Below the pieces are notes generated by a model. It did not search any database and was not told where the DNA came from. It saw nothing but the letters and a program-made list of their open reading frames with translations. DNA of 64,000 nt, from the NCBI GenBank assembly GCA_016926255.1, contig JAFGOY010000018.1:55541-119540 (forward strand), written 5' to 3'. Below are positions 9,101 to 15,873 of the stretch, one piece after another. The DNA comes from Anaerolineae bacterium. Lineage in GTDB: Bacteria; Chloroflexota; Anaerolineae; Aggregatilineales; UBA3940. The translations under genes and the position numbers were made by a program. The stretch's first letter is position 1; each line of letters begins with the position of its first letter.

Positions 9101-9477
9101 CTGGCATACACGATCTCGCCACCCTCGACAATCGCGATTCCGGCCTGCGGGTTTTCGAGCAGTTGACTGAAATACTGATGGTCGATGGCGCGATTGGATT
9201 CCTTTACCAGCGGCGTCTGGATCATCACAAAGCCAGCCACCGCCAGCCCGGAAGACAACATACTGATGATACTGATTGCTATATCGAGAAAGGAGACATC
9301 GGACGAGGAGAGTGTAACCGCAAACCAGGCTGAATATCCCGCGCCCAACAGAAGCGCGGCGCAGCCCAATAAGCCAAACGGGGAAAACCGTCTGGTCTTG
9401 AACGCCCGCTGCCAGAATAAGGAGGTGGCAGCATAATGAAGCAGCGCTGCAAACCCGAGAATGATTGCAATCGGCAT
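6190..9477 (-). CDS. Multi-domain PAS/GAF sensor histidine kinase
   Basis: 1095 residues. Three N-terminal membrane helices (about 3-20, 34-56, 63-86) precede two PAS domains (about 105-200 and 212-325), then three GAF domains (about 335-495, 505-655, 675-830), a coiled coil, HisKA with SHELRTPITNL and an HATPase_c domain with ALNYTPKGG, DTGPGIP and GTGLGLAIA. It autophosphorylates on the His of SHELRTP and passes phosphate to a response regulator. There is no receiver domain and no adjacent regulator gene, so it is an orphan kinase in this window; the stand-alone receiver at 57852 is a distant candidate only. Cytoplasmic PAS/GAF stacks suggest redox or small-ligand sensing. Confidence 0.95.
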   Translation of the reverse strand: MPIAIILGFAALLHYAATSLFWQRAFKTRRFSPFGLLGCAALLLGAGYSAWFAVTLSSSDVSFLDIAISIISMLSSGLAVAGFVMIQTPLVKESNRAIDHQYFSQLLENPQAGIAIVEGGEIVYASSRLCSLLDIAPDEISLSDISALIPPDSDTASVVGQWIVTGSGKRRFVRSSRSSIVDPAGKAAELIAAADATEVKQIEENLKKSEAKYRSLFEGSTDGIFIKDLDGHILECNRAACEMYGCTGDEMLSLSISNFITEGRLEVKDKISEQLKAGENIFFESLGVRKDGSEFPVEVSIMMRTIDEESRVVAYIRDISLRKETERLLERHAEHLRILREIDRGIIVARSSEEIAQAALRRIFSLIPSSRAVVQIFNENTSMLTPLAVQSTAKGRRRIEIPPVELDRETIDRLNSGKIIIVDDVNTQQESGQSGIIFCGEGVRACASAPLLYQEHLIGVLSLGADRPGSFLPEHNDLIQDLANQLAVTIQQARMRTKAERSVVELEELRQVTLNITGELNLDMLLKSITESALRLLDANVGGVYFYDLGEDNLERVVSLGEPELLGVRRARGEGLSGKAWNTGEPMMVDDYLAWEGAAKQGVGVSPRSVMAAPIYWAGEFLGVVNAARQEEGAAPFTKHELRLLTLFADQAAVAIHNARLHKLTQERASRLELVSQIGRRATSILDLDDLLREAVRLMCKTFGYTSAGILMVEGDEVVVRASVHQGQDSVFNGLRAKIGKEGITGWVAGAGEPLLVPDISRDERYIPGYEGEINTQSELAVPIMLRDIVIGVFDVQSEAVNAFTEMDVHTVQTIADQLAVAIQNATLYHQLAQYSELLEQAVAERTAELEKANRELTALSQVKDDFVSNVSHELRTPITNLKLHHQLMSLNPGKSKQYLETLNRETLRLEHIVEGLLFLSRLDQNRLIFSPAHADLNELARQYVEDRRSLAEERGLTMEFNPSDELKQVRADPSMIGEALSVLLTNALNYTPKGGLVEVTTRVRHEEDRVWSGISVIDTGPGIPPLEMPHLFERFFRGSAAYASGAPGTGLGLAIACEIIEQHRGKIEIRSDGIPGKGAEFTIWLPANGNHHSE

Positions 9478-9707
9478 AGATGTAATCCTGGTGTGCCGGA
9501 GAATGGTGTACCGACTAGAACAGGTCTATTCACCCCGTTTTTTCCATCTTCACAAACGCAGCTTCCTCACCATTACTAGTCTACAGGAAAATGAGTTTGA
9601 GGCAAGGAGCGTTACAATATCGTAACTTTTTTCACAATGGTTGAGCGCGTGCCAGCCGCTGGCGAATCGGGTAGAATGATGGTCATCATCACCCAAAGGA
9701 TATGACA

Positions 9708-10067
9708 ATGGACGAAGACAAAGCCCAACAGTTGGCAGACCTGGAAGTAAAGCGCAACCGCACACTGGCCGATCTCGAAGCGGTACAGGCTGCCGGGGAA
9801 TCAGTCAGGAAGTCGATGGACGGCGCGGCAGATCGCCAGAAAGAGATCAACGACAGGTATACCGAATGCCTGCAAGCCGACGATCTCAGCGAGGAAGACC
9901 GCAAGAAATTCTACCGCGAATGGCACGAGGCGTTCTGCGAAAGTGTCGACGAATACAACGAAATGGCCGCCGAGCGCGAACGCATCCATGTGCAGGAAAC
10001 CGTCCTCGTGCGGATGGTCGTCGAGCTGGATTACCGGATCAGGGAGGCAAAGAAGGCTCTGTCCTGA
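9708..10067 (+). CDS. Small coiled-coil protein of unknown function
   Basis: 119 residues, almost entirely charged helix (Glu, Lys, Arg, Gln rich), with no signal or membrane segment. I did not recognise a family. ATG 9708 is favoured over 9702 because AAAGGA ends at 9700, leaving seven bases to 9708 but only one to 9702. It lies divergent from the kinase gene and ends before a strong hairpin at 10118. Confidence 0.6.
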   Translation: MDEDKAQQLADLEVKRNRTLADLEAVQAAGESVRKSMDGAADRQKEINDRYTECLQADDLSEEDRKKFYREWHEAFCESVDEYNEMAAERERIHVQETVLVRMVVELDYRIREAKKALS

Positions 10068-10117
10068 TGGCGCATTCTGTCCGTCATGATTCAATGAACA
10101 ATATAGAAGTCACATGC

Positions 10118-10147
10118 AGCAGGCAGGGAGTATCCCTGCCTGCTGAT
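10118..10147. terminator. Hairpin terminator between convergent genes
   Basis: Perfect 12-bp stem AGCAGGCAGGGA/TCCCTGCCTGCT with a 3-base loop, followed by GATTTG. The T tract is weak, but the site separates convergent genes. Confidence 0.65.
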
Positions 10148-10180
10148 TTGTAATCTACCAGAGTAAGGCAGGAGCTTCAC

Positions 10181-10936
10181 TCACTCCTCGAACCGGATGC
10201 TCCCCAGGAAGTGATTGTAAAGCTCCCAGTCCTCTTTATCGCCGGTATGGAGGATGACGATAACGTACAACTGATCGCCATGAGCCAGGAAGTATTTGTC
10301 GTAGGCGTAGGACTGCGGGCTGCGCTCGAAGCGGGTATGGATGGCGGTCGTTCCGGCAATCTCAACATCTGCCTGCCGGGTTTCAGCCGCAGGGTTCTGA
10401 TCGTCGACCGGCAGCAGGTTGTGATCGGATAACCACTGTACAAGATCGATGCCTTCCGGAGGGCGGAACTCTTCACGGTCACGCGGGCAGCTGATGAAGA
10501 TCATGGGCCAATACTCGTCTGCCACCAGCGGTCCCTGAATAGTCAGGCTTTGCAGCGGATCATCACCCGGATAAATCGTTGCATCTGCCGGATAGAGAAA
10601 AGAGTAGCCCGGCTCCTCGTTCTGGTAGAGCAGCCAGCCTTCCCCCTCAGGCGTGACGGGAACTTCAGGGACAGCCGTTGGGATTACCAGTGAATCTCCC
10701 GGCTGGCATTCGCTGCGGAAATAGGCCCACTCGTCACATTCGCTGCCATCATCGAAGATGCAGACGCCGCGCTGACCACCCTCCTCGTCGCGTATCTCAA
10801 GTTTGCCGCCCTGCTCTTCACAGTAGACAGAGGCCGGGTTCGGCAGGCCGGCTTCCGCTTCTTTTGGCTGGCAGCCCGAAGCGATCAGAGCCAGCAGCGC
10901 CATCACTGCAAACAAAACACCCACTTTGCGATACAT
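10181..10936 (-). CDS. DUF333-containing lipoprotein
   Basis: 251 residues. The N-terminus MYRKVGVLFAVM...LIASGC is a lipoprotein signal with a lipobox Cys near residue 21. A DUF333 motif follows: NPASVYCEEQGGKLEIRDEE ... CIFDDGSECDEWAYFRSEC, with paired cysteines. The remainder is a PsbP-like or general extracytoplasmic beta domain with no known catalytic residues. Start ATG 10936 is preceded by CAGGAGGATACG and excludes the upstream 43 residues of the ORF track. DUF333 proteins are often labelled hemolysin-like, with little evidence. Confidence 0.85.
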   Translation of the reverse strand: MYRKVGVLFAVMALLALIASGCQPKEAEAGLPNPASVYCEEQGGKLEIRDEEGGQRGVCIFDDGSECDEWAYFRSECQPGDSLVIPTAVPEVPVTPEGEGWLLYQNEEPGYSFLYPADATIYPGDDPLQSLTIQGPLVADEYWPMIFISCPRDREEFRPPEGIDLVQWLSDHNLLPVDDQNPAAETRQADVEIAGTTAIHTRFERSPQSYAYDKYFLAHGDQLYVIVILHTGDKEDWELYNHFLGSIRFEE

Positions 10937-11121
10937 CGTATCCTCCTGATTGCCCCTTCTGGGGCAATTTTGTGATGTTTTGCACAATAGACGTTCGGGA
11001 ACTCGCATTTGTTCCACGTTCGCCCGGTATTCCCCGTAACATCCCTGGTTCTGCATACCGGACAATAACTTGCCCCATTTCCTCCTTTTGCACTGATTTT
11101 ATCGTCTCCGAGCAGTTGTTG

Positions 11122-11127
11122 TATACT
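11122..11127 (+). promoter_or_regulatory. Possible -10 element upstream of ppk2
   Basis: TATACT preceded by TG two bases upstream context (TTGTATACT); no convincing -35. It lies about 84 bases before the ppk2 start. Confidence 0.3.
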
Positions 11128-11210
11128 GAATACATGCTTACCCCATTCTCCCAATCCCGATCCCGGCACCGGTGGTCATTGAAGCGATAGCACAACACAG
11201 GAAGGGTCAT

Positions 11211-12119
11211 ATGGCTGACATGGACAAAGCCCCGAACGAAACCGTCGACGAAGTGATCTCGGACGATGGCAAGAAGGCCAAAAAGAAAAAGAACAAAGAC
11301 AAAAAGCTCACTTACAAGCAGATCAAAAAGACCTGGCTCGACAAAGATTTCTACGAAGACGAACTTGAACGACTCCAGTTCGAACTGGTCAAGCTCCAGT
11401 ACTGGGTCAAAGACCAGGCGATGCGGGTGGTGATCCTCTTCGAAGGGCGCGACGCCGCCGGGAAGGGCGGGATCATCAAACGGCTGACCGAACCGCTGAA
11501 CCCTCGCGGTGTCCGGCTGGTCGCGCTGGGCGTCCCCTCCGACAAGGAAGCGACGCAGTGGTATTTCCAGCGCTACGTCGCCCATCTCCCGGCTGCGGGC
11601 GAGATCGTCATCTTCGACCGCTCCTGGTACAATCGGGCGGGGGTCGAACGGGTGATGGGATTCTGCACCGACGACCAGTACTGGGAGTTTCTGCGATCCT
11701 GCCCGGAGTTCGAGCGGATGATCACCCGCTCCGGCATCAAGCTGCTGAAATACTGGATATCGGTCAGCGATGACGAGCAGGAGCGACGCTTCCAGTCGCG
11801 GGTCATAGACCCGACCCGCCGCTGGAAGCTCAGCCCGATGGACCTCAAATCGCGCGATATGTGGGTCGAGTACTCGAAGGCCAAAGACATGATGTTCGAG
11901 CACACCGACATCCCCGAAGCACGCTGGTACCAGATCGAAGGCGACGACAAGCACCGCGCCCGGCTCAACTGCTTCCGCCACATGCTGGAGACGATCCCCT
12001 ACGAGGATGTCACCCCGGCGCTGATCAAGTTGCCCGAACGCCCCCCCGACGACGAGAGCTACACCCGTCCTCCGCGTGATGCGCATCTTCTCGTCAAGGA
12101 TTACTACGCGGACAAATAG
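11211..12119 (+). CDS. ppk2: Polyphosphate kinase 2
   Basis: 302 residues, normal for a one-domain PPK2. It transfers phosphate between inorganic polyphosphate and nucleoside diphosphates. Walker A is EGRDAAGKGG, the lid/Walker B region is FDRSWYNRAGVERVMGFC, and PTRRWKLSPMDL matches the class I signature. The N-terminus is a Lys-rich tract (about residues 20-35) that may contact polyphosphate. ATG 11211 follows AGGAAGGG by four bases; the ORF-track GTG at 11172 has no ribosome site. It is transcribed alone, divergent from the lipoprotein. Confidence 0.95.
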   Translation: MADMDKAPNETVDEVISDDGKKAKKKKNKDKKLTYKQIKKTWLDKDFYEDELERLQFELVKLQYWVKDQAMRVVILFEGRDAAGKGGIIKRLTEPLNPRGVRLVALGVPSDKEATQWYFQRYVAHLPAAGEIVIFDRSWYNRAGVERVMGFCTDDQYWEFLRSCPEFERMITRSGIKLLKYWISVSDDEQERRFQSRVIDPTRRWKLSPMDLKSRDMWVEYSKAKDMMFEHTDIPEARWYQIEGDDKHRARLNCFRHMLETIPYEDVTPALIKLPERPPDDESYTRPPRDAHLLVKDYYADK

Positions 12120-12157
12120 CCTTCCACAACAGTTCTATCGCATAAAAAGATATGCCG

Positions 12158-12205
12158 CCCCCCTTGCTAAGGGGGGCTGATTCTCGTGAAGCGAGAATCG
12201 GGGGG
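12158..12205. repeat. Tandem hairpins downstream of ppk2
   Basis: CCCCCCTT-gct-AAGGGGGG followed directly by GATTCTCG-tgaag-CGAGAATC and a GGGGGG run. It resembles the C-run/G-run intergenic repeat family seen elsewhere in the window. It may also terminate ppk2 transcription. Confidence 0.55.
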
Positions 12206-12296
12206 TGATCGACAATTCAACCCAACAAAAAAACAGGAAGTGTGGATGGAACAAATCCTGAATCTTCAATAGCGCCTGGAGAACGATCCAGAATCT

Positions 12297-12331
12297 AAAC
12301 TCCCCACGCTTTCGGGCATGGGGAGTTTCTC
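12297..12331. terminator. Bidirectional terminator between ppk2 and the serine hydrolase
   Basis: AAACTCCCCA/TGGGGAGTTT, 10 perfect pairs, 12-base loop, with TTT on one side and AAA on the other, so it could work for both convergent genes. Confidence 0.75.
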
Positions 12332-12355
12332 ATAGATCGACTGCCGCACAGCCAC

Positions 12356-13885
12356 CTACGACTCGCGGGGCCGCCGGAGCGCCCTGGTCACCAGCCCGGT
12401 GCGCAGAGAACCCCAGATCAGGGCGAAGCCGCCACTGATCAGGCCGATCCAGGCGATATCGGGCGTGAAGAGCCGCAGAAATTCGAGCATACCGCTGCTT
12501 ATCAGGTACAGGAACATCCCGGCCAATCCCAGGTTGGGGATCAGCGGCAGTGCGATATTGAGCGCCCACTTTCGCGCACCGGTCGGTCGGCGATCCGGTT
12601 CCTGACGCCAGCGGCGAACCTGCCGCATGGTGAGAGCTGCCCCGCCGATCTGGAGGATCGGGATGAGCAGCAGGCCGCGCAGCGTCCAGGGGACTACGCC
12701 GAGAGTCGGAGGCGCAGACGTCTCCCCGGCCAGCCGCCGGGCGGCATCGATCCCCACTTCCATGAACACCATTTTGTCGATCATCGTGTGGTTGGCGTTG
12801 ACGAGCAGGACGAAGCCTTTGTTCTGATCCGGCAGCAGGGCCATATAAGTGAAAAAGTCAGGGAGGGTGCCGGGGTGGTTGACGATGGTCGTCTGGCCGT
12901 GTTCCTCGACAAACCAGCCCATGCCGTAGTCCCCCATGTCGATTCCCATCGCACCGGCTTCGACCGCCGGGCGGTGCAGCTCGTCGATCCCTGCGTCTGA
13001 AAGAACCTGCACATCACCGTAGCGGCCCCCGTTCAGGTGGGCGATCAGGTAGTGGCCCATGTCTTCCGCGCTGGAAATGAGCTGCCCGGACGGCAGCGAT
13101 CCGGCGGGCATGGGCAGATCGGGTGCAGCGAAGGGGTAACCAAACCAGAACCGGTGACCCACCGCCAGGTTATCCTGCCGCGCTGCGGCCTGCGACGTAT
13201 AGCTGTGGTTCATCTCCAGCGGATCGAAGATGTGATTCTGAACGTAGTCGGCGTAGGATTCCCCGCTGGCGGCCTCAACGATCAGCCCGGCAATATTGTA
13301 GTTCAGGTTGCTGTACTCGAACTCCGATCCGACCGGGCGCGGCAGTTCGAGCGTGGACAGGGCGCGAACCTGACGCTCCAAAGCATCGGGGCTGTTGTCG
13401 AAGTTGGCGAGGTTGAGCATCCCCGGTAGCTGGGGCAGGCCGCTGTTCTGGTTCAGCAGGTGGCGCACGGTGATCTGCGCCGATGCCTGCGGATCGGCCA
13501 CGTGGAACCAGGGCAGGTAATCCTGCACCGGTGCATCGAGATCGACCTGCCCGGCTTCGACAAGCTGCATCACCGCCAGCGCGGTAAAGGACTTGGTGGT
13601 TGATCCAATAAGGAAGGGGGTCTGCGGGGTGGGCGTCTCACCGCCGGGGCGGGCCTGCCCGAAGCCGCGCATGTGGACGATCTCGTCGCCCTCGACAATC
13701 ACCAGCGACGCGCCTGGGACATTGAGGCGGCGCAGCTCCTGCTCGAGGTATGCATCGAACTCGTCGTAAGAGCCGCTTTCGGGTTCGCCCTGCGCCGAAG
13801 CGGTGCGGGGAACGAGCCGAAGGGCAAGGGTCAGCACGGCGCAAACCGCCAGCGATGGAAAAATAAGCTTCTTGATGTTCTTCAT
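12356..13885 (-). CDS. Beta-lactamase-fold serine hydrolase with C-terminal membrane helices
   Basis: 509 residues. A Sec signal peptide ending near TASAQ is followed by a class C beta-lactamase/esterase domain (about 40-380) with nucleophile motif STTK, the YSN triad (EYSNLNYNIAG) and HPG in place of KTG (VNHPGTLP). The last 120 residues hold three predicted membrane helices, placing the catalytic domain outside the membrane. Such proteins act as D-aminopeptidases, esterases or peptidoglycan hydrolases rather than resistance enzymes. ATG 13885 has GGAG nine bases upstream. It stands alone, oriented like the following three-gene operon. Confidence 0.88.
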   Translation of the reverse strand: MKNIKKLIFPSLAVCAVLTLALRLVPRTASAQGEPESGSYDEFDAYLEQELRRLNVPGASLVIVEGDEIVHMRGFGQARPGGETPTPQTPFLIGSTTKSFTALAVMQLVEAGQVDLDAPVQDYLPWFHVADPQASAQITVRHLLNQNSGLPQLPGMLNLANFDNSPDALERQVRALSTLELPRPVGSEFEYSNLNYNIAGLIVEAASGESYADYVQNHIFDPLEMNHSYTSQAAARQDNLAVGHRFWFGYPFAAPDLPMPAGSLPSGQLISSAEDMGHYLIAHLNGGRYGDVQVLSDAGIDELHRPAVEAGAMGIDMGDYGMGWFVEEHGQTTIVNHPGTLPDFFTYMALLPDQNKGFVLLVNANHTMIDKMVFMEVGIDAARRLAGETSAPPTLGVVPWTLRGLLLIPILQIGGAALTMRQVRRWRQEPDRRPTGARKWALNIALPLIPNLGLAGMFLYLISSGMLEFLRLFTPDIAWIGLISGGFALIWGSLRTGLVTRALRRPRES

Positions 13886-13995
13886 GATTCATAACTCCAT
13901 ATCTATCGTTAAAGTAAAATCTGATTTTTAAATACTCAGTCTGATGATGTTTTTGTGTCTCCCGGTCGTTCTGTCCTCCGCGCCGGGATCGGCGA

Positions 13996-14448
13996 TCAGT
14001 TCAACTGCGCCCGGATCATCACCACCGTCTCGACGGCCTTCTCGACTTCCTCCGGCTTTGGGTTGCCCTGCTCGTCGTAGGTCACGTTGTAAAACTTGGC
14101 GTCGAAGTGCGATTTCGTCAGGTGTTCCGCCAGCACTTCGGCGATGGCGGACTTGTCCTCGGCGACCGCTTCGGCGATCACCCGGTAGTCCCGCCCCCGG
14201 ATGCGCAGGGTGATCGGGGTGTCGCCGTGAATGTTTTTCCACCAGTTTGCATGGGTGAAGATCGCCACCTGGTCGTCGGCCCGGTAATAGCTGACCGGGG
14301 TGGTGTAGGTTTTTCCGCTCTTGCGCCCGGTGAAGGTGATCAGCAGGATGTAGCTGCTGATGATCCCGTGCAAAGGCGAGCGCAGTACGAATTTCATCGT
14401 TTTGTTCATAAGTGGGGGCATTCCGCCGCCCGATGCAGTCGAAGACAT
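13996..14448 (-). CDS. Deazaflavin (F420)-type nitroreductase family protein
   Basis: 150 residues, split-barrel flavin-binding fold of the DDN/nitroreductase family. Characteristic segments are TGRKSGKTYTTPVSYY and a WWKNIHG region followed by RIRGRDYRV. The family binds F420 or FMN and reduces varied substrates; the cofactor cannot be fixed from sequence alone. ATG 14448 follows AAAAGGAGAAAACTGAG. It begins one base after the stop of the CPBP gene and is the last gene of the operon 15578 to 13996. Confidence 0.8.
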   Translation of the reverse strand: MSSTASGGGMPPLMNKTMKFVLRSPLHGIISSYILLITFTGRKSGKTYTTPVSYYRADDQVAIFTHANWWKNIHGDTPITLRIRGRDYRVIAEAVAEDKSAIAEVLAEHLTKSHFDAKFYNVTYDEQGNPKPEEVEKAVETVVMIRAQLN

Positions 14449-14449
14449 C

Positions 14450-15349
14450 TCAGTTTTCTCCTTTTAGATTGGTAGATTTCGTTCCATTGGTTTTGCTGAT
14501 GGCTATTGCAGCGATGCCCCACAGCGCGGCGGTGAATACCAGGTACCAGACCATGAGGGGAGTCCCCGTCGCCGCAGGCATGATGACGAGCGCCACGCCG
14601 CCGGTCAGCCCGGCGTGCATGAGGATCGCCACGAGCAGGCTCGCGGTGTGATCGGTGACCCACACCATCAGCACCCTGTAGGCTGGCAGCACGCCCAGGC
14701 AGAAGATCAGCGCGGGCAGAAAGAGGGACAGAGAGAGCGCGCCGGAAGGAGTGCCGCTCGTCCAGACGAACAGCAGCAGGTGCCACACTCCCCACAGGAC
14801 ACCCACGATCAGCCCGGTGACCAGTGTCCCCTGACGTTCTCTCAGCACCGGAATAGCGAAGCCCGTCCAGCCCGTCTCCTCGAACAAGCCGACCAGCACG
14901 CCCACAATGGCACCGGTCAGCAGCACGGCGGCTTTGTCTTCCGCCACGACTATGCCGGGGAGGAACACCGGGGAGGCCAGCGAAAAGGCGAAGAGTGTCG
15001 CCATCGCCGCGACCGGGGCGATCAGGATCGCCGCCGCGTACCAGCGAGCGCCCACCCGCCACCTGAGCAGCCGGGACAGCAGGTCGCGGAAGCCCGCTTT
15101 CCCGCAGACGAGGCCAATCATCAGGATGCCCGCGATGCCTGGCCCGGCGAGCATCGCCACGTAGATGGGCGGGAGCAGCGCCTCGACCTGCTCCGGGGTG
15201 CCCGGTATTCCGCCCGGCCCGGCCACGATCAGGATGCCACCCCACGAGATGGCAAACGCCAGCGCGAAGTAAATTATCAGCGAGTGCTTTTTGATGAAAG
15301 CCCTGACCGTACCCGTATTCTCGTTCGAACCAACGATTGAAGTCTCCAT
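14450..15349 (-). CDS. CPBP family intramembrane metalloprotease
   Basis: 299 residues with about eight membrane helices. The Abi/CPBP motifs are EETGWTGF (first motif, with Thr where Arg is frequent) and GVLWGVWHLLLF (second motif His). The family includes Rce1-type CAAX proteases and bacteriocin immunity proteins. ATG 15349 with TAAGGAGAGAAAA upstream is preferred to the ORF-track start at 15385. It is the middle gene of a compact three-gene operon, 10 bases after the small protein gene. Confidence 0.88.
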   Translation of the reverse strand: METSIVGSNENTGTVRAFIKKHSLIIYFALAFAISWGGILIVAGPGGIPGTPEQVEALLPPIYVAMLAGPGIAGILMIGLVCGKAGFRDLLSRLLRWRVGARWYAAAILIAPVAAMATLFAFSLASPVFLPGIVVAEDKAAVLLTGAIVGVLVGLFEETGWTGFAIPVLRERQGTLVTGLIVGVLWGVWHLLLFVWTSGTPSGALSLSLFLPALIFCLGVLPAYRVLMVWVTDHTASLLVAILMHAGLTGGVALVIMPAATGTPLMVWYLVFTAALWGIAAIAISKTNGTKSTNLKGEN

Positions 15350-15359
15350 TTTTCTCTCC

Positions 15360-15578
15360 TTAGTTTTCCTTATCTGAATTGCCACAGGTGACCGAGATCA
15401 ACGGCAGGTTGAAATCACGGATGCGCTCAAGCAGGCCGTGGAGCGCCGCCTGATCGGGCAGCAGGCCGGAAAGCAGGGTGATGTTGTCGTCGAGGTGTGT
15501 CAGCTCCAGGTCGGCAAAGCTGTCCGACCAGTATTGATCGAGGTGCCCCCTGATTTTGATCTCGTAGTACTGCGCCAT
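15360..15578 (-). CDS. Conserved small protein of unknown function
   Basis: 72 residues beginning MAQYYEIKIRGHLD. I recognise the layout (IRGHLDxxWSDSF ... LPDQAALHGLLERIRD) as a small family common next to transport or membrane genes in Gram-positive-like genomes, but no function is known. Start ATG 15578 follows AAGGAGGACGGTT. It heads the operon with the CPBP protease and the F420-type oxidoreductase. A GTCACGTGAC palindrome lies 14 bases upstream of the start and may be an operator. Confidence 0.75.
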   Translation of the reverse strand: MAQYYEIKIRGHLDQYWSDSFADLELTHLDDNITLLSGLLPDQAALHGLLERIRDFNLPLISVTCGNSDKEN

Positions 15579-15750
15579 AACCGTCCTCCTTGTCACGTGA
15601 CCCGCGTCACGTTTCGCGTGTCTGCCAATAACTTACCACGCAGCAGGGAGTCCGCTCATCTGCCAGAGGGTATATTCGAGGGTTTATTTACAGGGTTTAT
15701 CTGCCGGGGAAAACGTGGAGAACTTTAAAAAGCGTGCTGTGTCTGAAAAG

Positions 15751-15824
15751 GTCGACCGCAGGTCGACGTATCGCTTTTAGCCTGGGGATTGATCCCCAGG
15801 CGTGGGCGACAGGAAGTCGCCCAC
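15751..15824. repeat. Three consecutive perfect hairpins
   Basis: GTCGACC-gca-GGTCGAC (15751-15767), CCTGGGGAT-tg-ATCCCCAGG (15781-15800) and GTGGGCGAC-aggaa-GTCGCCCAC (15802-15824). The first is flanked by AAAAGCG/CGCTTTT, which could extend it. They fill the space between two minus-strand transcription units, 3' of the LuxR-type gene being 15874. Confidence 0.75.
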
Positions 15825-15873
15825 CTCTATCGACGTTGCATCGGGAGTTGTATTTGTCAGGCTGATTGGGGTT

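Noticed and set aside
10818-12086. 422-residue minus-strand ORF
   Set aside because: Antisense shadow of ppk2 extending into the lipoprotein leader.
14615-15340. 241-residue plus-strand ORF
   Set aside because: Antisense of the CPBP gene; low-complexity His/Gln/Arg composition.
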